A stretch of DNA of 64,000 nucleotides, from positions 1 through 64,000 of the forward strand of contig CAZWLN010000018.1 of NCBI GenBank assembly GCA_964634885.1. The letters run 5' to 3'. Positions 7,736-17,141 of this stretch are shown here, piece after piece. Every line of letters starts with the position of its first letter. The stretch's first letter is position 1. This DNA is from DAINRZ01 sp964634885 (GTDB taxonomy: Bacteria; Bacteroidota; Ignavibacteria; Kapaibacteriales; UBA2268). The notes beneath the pieces are model-generated. The model saw nothing but the letters and a program-made list of their open reading frames with translations, had not been told where the DNA came from and ran no database searches. The translations under genes and the position numbers were made by a program.

Positions 7736-10111
7736 TTGAGCTGTATTAAAAGGATTATACTCAGATGCAAATTCACCGTGATGATTGTTGCGGTGTTGGC
7801 GCTTCTGTGCAGCCAGGCCTATACGGCAGAAACGAAAAGCGTCAAGGGAAAAGATACGATTGCCTCCGTTAAAACAAAAGATAAATCCAAATCATCTGCC
7901 GTCAAATCCAATGATGTAAAGACTTCGAAAACGGTTAGCTCCGGAAAAAAGACTTCAGACTCTGTGAAAAAGAATAATAAGGATAAATCCAAAGAAACAG
8001 GAACCAAAACAAAGACAATTGAAAAGGGTACTTCAGTAAAAGATGATAAACCGGCTTCGGGTAAGGTTACGACCAAATCTGTTAAGGGCAAATCAGGTGT
8101 CGCTGTGAAGAATGGGTCGGGAACAAAAAAGAATACTTCTGAAAAACCTGAAACAGGCAGTTCCTCCGTTAAAAAGACAAAGAAAGACAAGGTTGCCGAC
8201 AAGTCTCAATCGACAAAGGTGCAATCCGGCAGTTCGGCTAAGAAGGTAAAGGATCAGGTTTCAACAAAGAATAATTCCGGAAAGAATACGAAAGGCACGG
8301 TTAAAGGCAATCAATCTAAGGTTGTGCAGCCAAAATCCACGACAGTAAAACCCGGTGGCTCTGCTACAAAAGACACTGCTGCAACAAAGAAAAATTCCTC
8401 CAAAGTAGAAATCGGGATTAATAAAAACCAGGAAATAAAAGGTACAAGGGAAATTAAAGTTAAACCCGGTCCTGTCCCGAAAGTTAAGAATAAAACGACC
8501 GGTGTGGTTAAGGACAGTACAAAGAAAAGCAGTTCCGGAAGCAATGGTAAAACAGGCAAACAAACGGATCCGAAGATTAAAAAAGACAGGATACAAACCG
8601 AAGACAATAAGAAGACTGTGGAACAGGCCTTCGAACAGCCGGACAAAGAGGAGAGCAGGCCTGTTGAAATAAAGATAGAAGGAAAACAAAAACAAAAGAA
8701 GATTGACGTCAGGGTGCAGGAACAGCCGCCTGTCGGTAAAGACGGTAAAAAAACCGGCGGCGACAAAAAAGCGACGGTAGAGGATCGGGAAGCCGGAACG
8801 GAGGCTGACAGCCTTGCCGGAAAAGAGGAAGACTTTGTAGTGCCCAAAGAAGAAAAAAGTTCCAGGGGAAAAAAGAAATCTACATTCGAAACTGTCAGCG
8901 TCGATACACTTTCCGCCGGTGTAATTTACAGGAAATTTAAGATCGGCAACGGCAAGGATAAGGTTTTGATACACATGGTGGAAGCAGATCTGAACAATCC
9001 TGAAAACTATGTGGCATTGTTCAAGGGCCGGGAAAATTCCTCAGAACTGGAAAAGCTCCACGACATGGTGCGCCGTTACAACGAAAGCAGCGGCGACAAT
9101 GTCCTCACTGCCGTAAACGGAAGCTTCTGGAAGGCATTCTATAACTATCCGATGGGGCCGACAGTAATAGACGGAGAAGTGGTTGAACTCAAACCTTACC
9201 GCTCCTGGCCCAGCGCCTTCGTCGATGAAAACAACAGGGTTTTCATAGACAACATCAAACTCAATGGTACCCTGTCCATACACGGGAAGAAAACGGCGCT
9301 GGCGGCTGTCAACCGCCGCGAAGACTCGACGGGTGTCGTACTCTACAACAGATATACAGGCGACACTATTCCCTACATATCTAAGAAGATGGTGTCGAGA
9401 GCTTTTGAGGATGCCCTTCTCGATTCGGCCTACAAAGACATTACGGATTCGGAATTCGACACGACATCTTTTAAGCTGAACCTTTTAAAGATGGAGCGCG
9501 ACTCATCCATTGAACTTAACATGAAGAAAATACTGGTGCATTACCTCGATAAGCCTGCTATTAACAGGGACATCAGGTGTGTAGTCGCCGGTGTGGTGGA
9601 TTCAGGGCCGGTAAGCGTTCCCCGCGACGGTTTCGTGCTGACGACAGGCTTTGGAAGCAATTTGCCTGAGCTTAGGGAAGGTGATTATATTACACTGCGC
9701 TATTCCACAGACAAACATACAAAAACTGTGTTTACCAATGCTGTAACCGGTACACCCTGGATGATGAGGTCGGGGAAATCGACGTTTGAAGGGCCGCAGA
9801 AAAGGAACCGCAGCCGGTTCAAATGGGAGGAACTGCCGAGGACAGCCATCGGTACGAACAGGACTCACGACAAAGTATATCTCATCAGCGCCAGCCCTAC
9901 ATATAAATATGCAGGAATCAAAGGCTGTACTCTGGAGAATTTCGCTTTTGCAATGAAGAAACTGAAGATCTGGGATGCTGTCAACCTTGACGGCGGCGGT
10001 TCGTCGGTGATGCTCGTCAGGAACAGGAACGTGCTTTCCTGTCCGGAGTGCTCCCGGCGTTTGTCCATCGGAGTAGGAATCGTAGTTAAAAATAATATAT
10101 CGGAAAAATAG
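7736..10111 (+). CDS. Secreted phosphodiester glycosidase with long Lys/Ser/Thr-rich linker
   Basis: About 791 residues from a TTG at 7736, chosen because GGGGGA lies 5 bases upstream and the resulting N-terminus is a signal peptide (positive residues, then a Val/Leu/Ala core ending SQAYTA). TTG 7724 is an alternative. Residues about 35-380 form a low-complexity, strongly basic stretch of Lys, Ser, Thr, Gly and Val with many KK, SK and TK dipeptides and almost no hydrophobic core, so it is probably disordered. Residues about 385-785 are the NAGPA-like domain, homologous throughout to the preceding gene (VNGSFW, PMGPTV, GTPW, PRTAIGTN, NLDGGGSS). The basic arm could bind anionic polymers such as capsule, teichoic-like phosphodiesters or DNA; this is inference. 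It lies in the same transcription unit as its paralogue and pepE. Confidence 0.82.
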   Translation: MSCIKRIILRCKFTVMIVAVLALLCSQAYTAETKSVKGKDTIASVKTKDKSKSSAVKSNDVKTSKTVSSGKKTSDSVKKNNKDKSKETGTKTKTIEKGTSVKDDKPASGKVTTKSVKGKSGVAVKNGSGTKKNTSEKPETGSSSVKKTKKDKVADKSQSTKVQSGSSAKKVKDQVSTKNNSGKNTKGTVKGNQSKVVQPKSTTVKPGGSATKDTAATKKNSSKVEIGINKNQEIKGTREIKVKPGPVPKVKNKTTGVVKDSTKKSSSGSNGKTGKQTDPKIKKDRIQTEDNKKTVEQAFEQPDKEESRPVEIKIEGKQKQKKIDVRVQEQPPVGKDGKKTGGDKKATVEDREAGTEADSLAGKEEDFVVPKEEKSSRGKKKSTFETVSVDTLSAGVIYRKFKIGNGKDKVLIHMVEADLNNPENYVALFKGRENSSELEKLHDMVRRYNESSGDNVLTAVNGSFWKAFYNYPMGPTVIDGEVVELKPYRSWPSAFVDENNRVFIDNIKLNGTLSIHGKKTALAAVNRREDSTGVVLYNRYTGDTIPYISKKMVSRAFEDALLDSAYKDITDSEFDTTSFKLNLLKMERDSSIELNMKKILVHYLDKPAINRDIRCVVAGVVDSGPVSVPRDGFVLTTGFGSNLPELREGDYITLRYSTDKHTKTVFTNAVTGTPWMMRSGKSTFEGPQKRNRSRFKWEELPRTAIGTNRTHDKVYLISASPTYKYAGIKGCTLENFAFAMKKLKIWDAVNLDGGGSSVMLVRNRNVLSCPECSRRLSIGVGIVVKNNISEK

Positions 10112-10120
10112 GAGAATGCC

Positions 10121-10828
10121 ATGAAACTTTTATTGATCAGCAATTCGACGCTTCACGGAAGCGGTTACCTCGACCACTGTGAACAGGATATACTCTCATT
10201 CCTGGGTGGGGATGTGAAATCGATCCTGTTTGTGCCTTTTGCCAGGCCCAGCGGCGTCAGCCATGACGAATACACAGCGAAGGCGAGGGACAGGTTCCGT
10301 CAGATGGGCATCGAACTGAAGTCCATACATGAGTCTGATGATATGCAGAAGGCCGTAGCAGGGGCAGAAGCCGTCTTCACCGGCGGAGGCAACTCCTTCC
10401 TGCTTGCGAGCCAGCTCCAGAACAATTCACTGCTTGAACCCATCGCCGCCCGTGTACGGGGCGGAATGCCGTACATCGGCACCAGCGCCGGAAGTAATGT
10501 CGCCTGTCCGACAATCATGACGACCAATGATATGCCCATCATCCAGCCGCCCAGCTTCGGGGCTCTGAACTTAGTACCTTTCCAGATCAACCCCCATTAC
10601 CTGGACCCCGACCCTGATTCCACACACAAAGGCGAAACCCGCGAGACCCGCATCAGGGAGTACCTTGCCTTCAACGACAGGAAGGTTGTCGGACTGAGGG
10701 AAGGCGCGATGATCCGCATCGAAGGCGGCACAAAGCTTCTGAAAGGCACCACCGGCGCGCGTATCTTCGAAAAGGACAAAGAGGCATACGAGATAATGCC
10801 TGGTGACGACGTCAGCTTCTTGTGGTAA
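10121..10828 (+). CDS. pepE: Dipeptidase E (alpha-aspartyl dipeptidase, peptidase family S51)
   Basis: A 235-residue cytoplasmic enzyme that cleaves dipeptides with an N-terminal aspartate. It matches PepE in length and in the nucleophile motif GTSAGSNVA (the central Ser is catalytic), with the class I glutaminase-like fold motifs MKLLLISNS at the start, FTGGGNSFLL before the nucleophile and INPHYLD (candidate catalytic His) after it. A good ribosome site (GGAG, 7 bases before ATG 10121) supports the start. It begins 9 bases after the second glycosidase gene, so it is likely in the same operon, although no functional link is obvious beyond scavenging of wall or protein fragments. Confidence 0.93.
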   Translation: MKLLLISNSTLHGSGYLDHCEQDILSFLGGDVKSILFVPFARPSGVSHDEYTAKARDRFRQMGIELKSIHESDDMQKAVAGAEAVFTGGGNSFLLASQLQNNSLLEPIAARVRGGMPYIGTSAGSNVACPTIMTTNDMPIIQPPSFGALNLVPFQINPHYLDPDPDSTHKGETRETRIREYLAFNDRKVVGLREGAMIRIEGGTKLLKGTTGARIFEKDKEAYEIMPGDDVSFLW

Positions 10829-10836
10829 AAATAAAA

Positions 10837-10867
10837 TAATAGCCACGGGTTATGCTCGTGGCTATTA
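10837..10867. terminator. Bidirectional intrinsic terminator between convergent genes
   Basis: An 11-bp perfect stem (10837-10847 with 10857-10867; arms contain TAGCCACG and CGTGGCTA) with a 9-base loop. On the minus strand it is followed by TTTTATTTTT, so it best serves the minus-strand gene at 10915-13587; it also sits 8 bases after the pepE stop. Confidence 0.85.
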
Positions 10868-10914
10868 AATGGAATTTTATGGAATATGCTTTCCGGTATT
10901 ATGCTTTAACCATC

Positions 10915-13587
10915 CTATCTCACCACCACTATGTTCTGCCTGTAAATGTCATTGCCGATCTTTGCCACGACTGTGTAAACGCCTGGGGTAAGAGCTCCGG
11001 TGTCCCAGAGCAGGCTGTGGCTGCCGCTTTCCATTGCTGTCGAGGCAAGTGTGCATACTCTGACGCCGAGCATACTGTAAACCTCAATGGTTACATAAGA
11101 CTCCCTGTCGAAGTTCAGGCAGATGGTTGCGAGCGATTGGACAGGGTTCGGAGTAACAGAAAGAGTTTGTACCGCTACCGGTACAGGATTCTCTACTGCG
11201 GTAACCGCACCTGTAGTGAATGTCCAGGTTGAAGACCAGGAATCGCCGTTGCCGACGCGCCAGTAATAGGCCTTGTTTGTAGCGAGCTGCTCAGGTTTGT
11301 AACCTGTGGCTTCTACGATTTTTTCCTCTTTGATTGTCGAAAAATCTTTAGTTTCAGAGTACTGCACCTTGTAAAAGGTGGCGCCTGCAATCTGTTTCCA
11401 TTTACAGGCAGGATTGGCAACGTCCAGCAGAGCGTCGTTCGCGGGATAGGTCAGCATGGGAGCGGGTGTACCGATGGTTTGGTATGCCGCGCCCAATTTC
11501 AATAAATATTTCCGGTTTATATCCATATTGAATAAAGTACCGCTTGTTAACCTGTAACTATAGGTAACACTGTCGATCTTGTCAATATCTCCAAGTCCGA
11601 TTAAAATTTCATTAGTGCTTTGGGAGCACCTTGCCGTCATTACAGAACCGGGCAACTGCCTGAATATCTTCTTTGTCCCGGAATAGACCGTCAGGTTTAT
11701 CCCGTAACCGTCCCTGCAGACATGCAGGTTCGTATCGCCCTGTACCCTGAAAGAAATCCAGTTGCCTTTTTCTGTCAGGTCGTTCCTGAACAGTTTCAGT
11801 GTTTCGTTGCTGCTGGCCACAAGCAGGTCCATGTCGCCGTCGTTGTCGAAGTCCAACTGTACCGGCGACCAGGCGCCGTGGATGAGGCAGCCGTAATCCC
11901 ATGTCTTGTCGATAAGTTTGTAGTTACCGGCAGGGCCGGAATTAATATATATCCTTGAGAAACGGTCGGCTTCGGCTCCTTTTTGATTGTATGAATACTG
12001 GCAGTGGAAGAGGTCGGCGTAGGAGTCCAGGTTGAAGTCGGACCAGAGGATGCCTGCGTTCATCTCGAAGAATTTCAGTCCCATTTCCTTGTGCCTATCG
12101 GTGAATTTGAAATCGGGGCCGCCCTGGTTCACTAAAATGAGCGAGGGGTTGGACGACAGGCCTCTCTCGTCCGGATGGCCCAGGTTGCCGACAGCCAGGT
12201 CGGTGAAGCCGTCGTTGTTGAAGTCGCACCAGTCCGATCCCATGCCGTGACCGAAATAATTCGCCGCATTCGTAGGTGTTCCCTGTGCTCCGGTCGAAGC
12301 GCTCACATCCTGGAAAGTACCGTCGCCGAGGTTTTTGTATAGCTTGTCGGGAGCCAGTCTGTAAGTTGCTACAAAGATGTCGGGGAGGCAGTCGTTGTTG
12401 TAATCGCAGATGCTGGCGCCCCAGCAGTCGTAATAGGGGCTGGGCTCGCCAAGGCTGATCTTTGCACTTTTCGTTACATTGGAGAACCTGCCGCCGCCGT
12501 TGTTAATGAACAACTGATCGGGGAAATATGTTTCTACGTCATTCACGGATGTCCTGCCGTAGGCGATGAACATGTCAAGAAGTCCGTCAGTGTTATAGTC
12601 CAGCCACATGGGGGTAACGGTAGGGGCTTGCATTGTTAATTCATTGTATGCATCGGGCTGGTAACTGCCGTCAGCCTGCCCTGTGTATATGCCGTCAAAT
12701 ACGGTCTCGCTTGCTACACCTCCGTTGTTGGCAAAGAAATCCATGATGCCGTCGTTATTGTAATCTGCCCAGACTGTGCTGCCTGCTACAACGCCGGGCT
12801 TGGATACGTTCTTGAAAGTGCCGTCGCCGTTATTTTGAAAGAATGTACTTCCTACGGCAATATCATCCAGGCCGTCGTAGTTCCAGTCAACAACACTAAC
12901 CAGGGCGGCTTTCAGAGGGTTGCCGGAACCGTCTTTGATACCGGCCTGGACTGTTACATCGAGCATTGGCGCAGTTGGAGCCGATTGTGAGGTTTCACCC
13001 TCGGGGAAATCGTAATCGACGTCGAGCCTGACCATATAATCTCCATCGGCCCTGTAAAAGAGGGTACCTCTGATATTGTAAAAATCAGGGTTCGGCTGGT
13101 TTGCATTGCAAATGTATGAATTGAGCGGGCTGCTGGTCTTGTCAGAGTCAAAACTGATGTACGGGCCGCTGTAGGGGACAATATGCTGGACGATGATCCT
13201 CTCGATGCCGTCGTAATGGAGGTTTAGGCTGCTGATGTCGATGGTAACCCATCCCGGTGTACCGTTGTAATTAAACTCAACGGCAGGGCATAGTTTCGTG
13301 TAGTTCCATACATATTTTGTCGGAGGTAAGCCGCCGTCGGTCGGATCCTGTAAAAGCAGGACCGAATCCTTTTGCGCTTTGGTACCGTTCATGTAGAGTT
13401 GAATGCTTTTCAGGGTGCATGGCCCGGCCGGTTTCAGGCAGGCAGACTCTTCCCAAAGAGGGGTCTTCTTGTCGCTGTAATAGCCTCCGGAAACGCCATT
13501 GTCGGTTTTTACAGTTGCTGATTCGGCAGTCCCGGAAAGAATCGTAACTGTTATTAAAATGATGAATATTGTATTGATTGCTTTCAT
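10915..13587 (-). CDS. T9SS-secreted FG-GAP/VCBS repeat protein with UnbV-ASPIC domain
   Basis: An 890-residue secreted protein. Signal peptide (1-24); a conserved N-terminal domain shared with the next gene (about 25-200, with WEESACLKPAGPCTLKSI); a run of FG-GAP/VCBS repeats (about 215-640) rich in Asp loops such as DYNNDG, DFNNDG and FDNDGDMD, which in integrin-like propellers bind calcium; a UnbV/ASPIC domain (about 640-720); one fibronectin type III-like module ending in YYWRVGN; and a T9SS sorting domain (VTPNPVQS ... GVYTVVAKIG ... VVVR). The upstream minus-strand gene is a paralogue 12 bases away, so the two form an operon. The likely role is extracellular adhesion or scaffold; members of this domain combination have no settled function. 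Confidence 0.85.
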   Translation of the reverse strand: MKAINTIFIILITVTILSGTAESATVKTDNGVSGGYYSDKKTPLWEESACLKPAGPCTLKSIQLYMNGTKAQKDSVLLLQDPTDGGLPPTKYVWNYTKLCPAVEFNYNGTPGWVTIDISSLNLHYDGIERIIVQHIVPYSGPYISFDSDKTSSPLNSYICNANQPNPDFYNIRGTLFYRADGDYMVRLDVDYDFPEGETSQSAPTAPMLDVTVQAGIKDGSGNPLKAALVSVVDWNYDGLDDIAVGSTFFQNNGDGTFKNVSKPGVVAGSTVWADYNNDGIMDFFANNGGVASETVFDGIYTGQADGSYQPDAYNELTMQAPTVTPMWLDYNTDGLLDMFIAYGRTSVNDVETYFPDQLFINNGGGRFSNVTKSAKISLGEPSPYYDCWGASICDYNNDCLPDIFVATYRLAPDKLYKNLGDGTFQDVSASTGAQGTPTNAANYFGHGMGSDWCDFNNDGFTDLAVGNLGHPDERGLSSNPSLILVNQGGPDFKFTDRHKEMGLKFFEMNAGILWSDFNLDSYADLFHCQYSYNQKGAEADRFSRIYINSGPAGNYKLIDKTWDYGCLIHGAWSPVQLDFDNDGDMDLLVASSNETLKLFRNDLTEKGNWISFRVQGDTNLHVCRDGYGINLTVYSGTKKIFRQLPGSVMTARCSQSTNEILIGLGDIDKIDSVTYSYRLTSGTLFNMDINRKYLLKLGAAYQTIGTPAPMLTYPANDALLDVANPACKWKQIAGATFYKVQYSETKDFSTIKEEKIVEATGYKPEQLATNKAYYWRVGNGDSWSSTWTFTTGAVTAVENPVPVAVQTLSVTPNPVQSLATICLNFDRESYVTIEVYSMLGVRVCTLASTAMESGSHSLLWDTGALTPGVYTVVAKIGNDIYRQNIVVVR

Positions 13588-13599
13588 TCCTGCACCTGT

Positions 13600-16500
13600 T
13601 TATTTGATTATGGAAATATTCTTAATAACACTGCTTTTCCCATCGTTAAAATGGAGGTAATAAACTCCCTGGGCCAGGTTTGACAGGTCGAGGGAAAATT
13701 CGTCGTAACCGCTGCAGCGTGTCCTGTCCATGCAGACGACACGGTTGCCGAGAACATCTACGATTGCTATATTCATTGTGGAAGCAGTAGTATTGTAAAA
13801 CTCAATTGTTAAAGAATTACCTGCCGGGTTGGGATAGACGTTGATATCATTTTCACTAATAGCGTCATTGACAGAAGAAACTCCTGCCGTATGCAGTTTG
13901 AAGGTTTCGGACCAGAGGCCTTCACCACCGTCATTAACAGCGCTGACTCTCCAGTAGTAATCTGTACCTTCTTTTAATTTTGGTACTGTCGTAGTATATA
14001 CTGTATCAAATATATTGTCTTTGTCGATGTAATTGCTTGAAAACTCTTTGTCGGCAGATATCTGCAAATGATAACGGATCGCATAGAGAACAGATTTCCA
14101 CCTGAATTTGGCTTTGACGGGTATCCCGGTGGTATCGTCCGCCGGCTCTATTGTTTCAACCTGCGGGGGTAAAGGTATAGTGCGGAATTTAAACACTTCG
14201 GACCAATCTCCCGGAGTATCACCGTTGAACCCTCTTACACGCCAGTTGTACCATTCTCCGGGTTTCAGGCTGCTGTCCGGCTCCAGAGAAGTGGATTCGA
14301 TGCCCTTCAGGTCAATGACCGTCGGGACAGTCGTGTCAATGGTTTCGGACTGCCGCAACTGGAACTGGTATTTGGTAGTGCCGCAGTTTTGGCAGGGATA
14401 GGTAGAGGCAATCCATTCATATTTTGCATGTACGTTGACGAGGTTCGAATCCTTTGCAGGAGTTACCGGCACTGGTGCTGAAGGTAAGGCAGTTCCGACA
14501 ATGAACGTGTAAACGGACGACCAGGCAGAATTTTTCTCGTCATTCGAGGCCTGTACCCTCCAGTAATAGGGGGTGTTGTTTTTAAATGTACCTGCCGTCA
14601 GTTCCGTTACTGAGACAACAGTGTCTTTAAGCAAACTGCTGAAAGCCTTAGATTCGGAAATCTGCATCCTGTATTTATTGGCGCTGTAACAGTTTGTCCA
14701 TTTGAAAACAGTTGTTTGCGGTAAATGTGATGTATTGTGGGCAGGGGACTGCAGGGCCGGTGTCGCAATTCCGAGAAGGACCGGCGCTTCCTTGTAAGGA
14801 ATCCTGTAATGAGCATTAGGGGCAACGGATTTCAGAACAGTAGTCTCGCCGTTGGGGTATGCTATTACAACGCTGTCGATGGTGTTGTGCTTCCCTATGC
14901 CGAAATTTAGCCCGGAGCTGTTCTGTGTACAGAGCGAACCGGCGGAACTGCCCATCAGTTCCCTGTAATAGCTGTCGCTGCCGCAGTGAACGGACACTTT
15001 GGTGCCGAAAGCGTCAGTACATATTTTATTGGCAGGGCTGCCTGCGAGCCTGAAGGAAACCCAGTTACCTTCGTGAGGGATGTCGTTGCGAAGGAGTCTT
15101 CCCTCGACGATCATGTCCAGGTCTCCGTCGCGGTCATAGTCGAGATAGACGCCAACCCATGAATTATTGACTATAGCGCCGTAGTTCCAGGTCATGTCTT
15201 TCAGTTTGTAGTCCGGCGGCCCCTGGTTCATGTAGAAGTACCCGAAACCTCCGGAATACTTACCGTGCCACAGGTCGAGAAGGCCGTCCAGATTGAAGTC
15301 CAGCCATGATACGCCGGCGTTGCCCTCGTGGAATTTCAGTCCCATGGCGTAATGCTGCTCGTTGAATTTATAGAAGGCAGAAGCTCCTTTGTTCTTGAAA
15401 ATCAGGGAAGGATTGGAGTATATGCCTCTCGAGTCGGTGTGGGCAAGGTTGCCGACACAGAGGTCCGTCAGGCCGTCGTTGTCGAAATCTCCCCACTGGG
15501 CGCCCATGCCGTGTCCAAAGTAATTGGAAGCGGCGGTGGGCATTCCCTGGACTCCGGTCGAAGCCCCAACTTCTTCGAAGGTACCGTCACCGTTGTTTTT
15601 GTACAGGTTGTCTTTGATGAGCCTGTAGTTTGCAACGAACAGGTCAACTTTGCGGTCATTGTTGTAATCGCAGGCGGCAGCGCCGTAGCAGTCGTAATAG
15701 CCGTCCAGGCCGCTGATGCCTTCGGTGAACGGCTCGCCCAGGTCAATTTTTGCTGCTTTACGTGTATTTGTAAATGTACCGTCTCCATTGTTCAACCAAA
15801 GCTGGTCAGGGCAGAATATCTCTCCCTGGCTGCTTTCCATCCTCCTGTTGGCAATGAACAGGTCTGCCAGGCCGTCCTGGTTGTAATCGAACCACAGGGG
15901 GGCAATGGTATTATAGGGATTGTGCATCGAGTCGTTCTGGAATTTGGGAGTCAGGTTGAAGTCTTCGGAAGGGTTGGGATAGGGCTTCAGGAAGGCATTA
16001 TTTGTTGTCAGCATGGTGAAAGTGCTGTTCCCATTGTTTTTGTAAATCTTGTTTTTGTTGATCTCCTGCCTGTGGTCAAAGTCGTAGCTTCCCGACTGTA
16101 TGGCGTATATGTCCTGGTAGCCGTCGTTGTCGAAGTCCGCCCAGGCTGTGCCGCCGTTGGCAATATATCCGATTTTCTTGAAAGTGCCGTCTCCGTTGTT
16201 TTCGTATAGGCCGCTGGAGAATGAGATGTCGTCGAGTCCGTCGTTGTTCCAGTCTGCAACAGAAGAATTGCGGTCTCCCGACAGGCCTGAAGCAGTGGTT
16301 ACTTCGGTTAACATAGGCTGGGTGGGCTGTTCGCTCGTCGAATCCATGGGATAGGTGTATTCAACTATGAGCCTGACCATGAAATCTCCCGGGGCATAGG
16401 TCCACAATGTGCCGATGATATCGTAAAAATTGGGATTGGGGGTAAAGGGATCGAGTATCCATGAGACACCCTGCCTGTTGTCGGAGTCGTAGGTGAACCA

Positions 16501-16920
16501 GGGGCCGTTGCTTCTGAGTATATGTGTTATTACCATTTTATCATAGCCGTCGGAGCGAAGTCCGAGAGATTCGACGGAGAACTCTTTCCAGCCAGGGGTG
16601 CCGTCATAGGTGAAGGCGACAGGGGGTGTCAACTGGTTGTAGGGCCAGATATACTGGGTAGGGTAGAGGTTGCCCGCAGTAGGGTAGCCGCAAATCCTGA
16701 AAGTATCTATACCTGCCTGGTCTCCACTCAGGTATATACGTATCTTCTTGACGGTGCAGGGGCCGTCAGGCTGTAACACAGCAGACTCTTCATAGAGGTT
16801 GTTTGACTGGCTGTATGCGTGGCCTTTGGGGCTGCCGTTGTCGTTCTTCACGACAACGTCCAAAGACAGGAGGGACAGAGGCAGGAGAAAATAAACCAGC
16901 AAAAAGACATAATTTTTCAT
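13600..16920 (-). CDS. T9SS-secreted FG-GAP/VCBS repeat protein with UnbV-ASPIC and three Fn3-like modules
   Basis: An 1106-residue secreted protein, first gene of the minus-strand pair. Signal peptide (1-20), shared N-terminal domain, FG-GAP/VCBS propeller with DWNNDGLDD, DFDNDGYQD, DYNNDRKVD, DFNLDGLLD and DYDRDGDLD loops, UnbV/ASPIC domain (FGTKVSVHCGSD ... IDSVVIAYPNG), then three fibronectin III-like modules each ending in a YYWRV/YNWRV plus W-S-E motif, and a T9SS type A sorting domain (VYPNPAGNSLTIEFYN ... GVYYLHF). It differs from its downstream paralogue mainly by two extra Fn3 modules and an insertion in the propeller. The start at 16920 gives the signal peptide directly; no strong ribosome site is seen. 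Confidence 0.85.
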   Translation of the reverse strand: MKNYVFLLVYFLLPLSLLSLDVVVKNDNGSPKGHAYSQSNNLYEESAVLQPDGPCTVKKIRIYLSGDQAGIDTFRICGYPTAGNLYPTQYIWPYNQLTPPVAFTYDGTPGWKEFSVESLGLRSDGYDKMVITHILRSNGPWFTYDSDNRQGVSWILDPFTPNPNFYDIIGTLWTYAPGDFMVRLIVEYTYPMDSTSEQPTQPMLTEVTTASGLSGDRNSSVADWNNDGLDDISFSSGLYENNGDGTFKKIGYIANGGTAWADFDNDGYQDIYAIQSGSYDFDHRQEINKNKIYKNNGNSTFTMLTTNNAFLKPYPNPSEDFNLTPKFQNDSMHNPYNTIAPLWFDYNQDGLADLFIANRRMESSQGEIFCPDQLWLNNGDGTFTNTRKAAKIDLGEPFTEGISGLDGYYDCYGAAACDYNNDRKVDLFVANYRLIKDNLYKNNGDGTFEEVGASTGVQGMPTAASNYFGHGMGAQWGDFDNDGLTDLCVGNLAHTDSRGIYSNPSLIFKNKGASAFYKFNEQHYAMGLKFHEGNAGVSWLDFNLDGLLDLWHGKYSGGFGYFYMNQGPPDYKLKDMTWNYGAIVNNSWVGVYLDYDRDGDLDMIVEGRLLRNDIPHEGNWVSFRLAGSPANKICTDAFGTKVSVHCGSDSYYRELMGSSAGSLCTQNSSGLNFGIGKHNTIDSVVIAYPNGETTVLKSVAPNAHYRIPYKEAPVLLGIATPALQSPAHNTSHLPQTTVFKWTNCYSANKYRMQISESKAFSSLLKDTVVSVTELTAGTFKNNTPYYWRVQASNDEKNSAWSSVYTFIVGTALPSAPVPVTPAKDSNLVNVHAKYEWIASTYPCQNCGTTKYQFQLRQSETIDTTVPTVIDLKGIESTSLEPDSSLKPGEWYNWRVRGFNGDTPGDWSEVFKFRTIPLPPQVETIEPADDTTGIPVKAKFRWKSVLYAIRYHLQISADKEFSSNYIDKDNIFDTVYTTTVPKLKEGTDYYWRVSAVNDGGEGLWSETFKLHTAGVSSVNDAISENDINVYPNPAGNSLTIEFYNTTASTMNIAIVDVLGNRVVCMDRTRCSGYDEFSLDLSNLAQGVYYLHFNDGKSSVIKNISIIK

Positions 16921-17141
16921 TTCACACTTTCATTAACAATTTCAATACATTGTCTATTTTATCAGGGTATAAATTAAATAAATATATGATTAATATCAAT
17001 CATAATTGACTAATTTTTAGTTTTATTCTTTTCAATATTTAGGAAATATTCAATTTTGTGAATAGTTTTTTCTTATTTTGGTATAAATATTGTTTTTCTT
17101 TCTCTTGTAATTTTTATTTTAAAATAAAACTTAGAGTTGTT

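Noticed and set aside
8261..8974. Long minus-strand open frames opposite the lysine-rich linker
   Set aside because: AAA/AAG/TCC-rich coding DNA leaves few stops on the other strand, and the product is an implausible Phe/Leu-rich chain.
15328..16209. Long plus-strand open frame (about 290 codons) inside the 13600-16920 gene
   Set aside because: It is antisense to the FG-GAP gene, whose regular GNNGAC-type codons keep the opposite strand free of stops. It has no start signal or recognisable domain.
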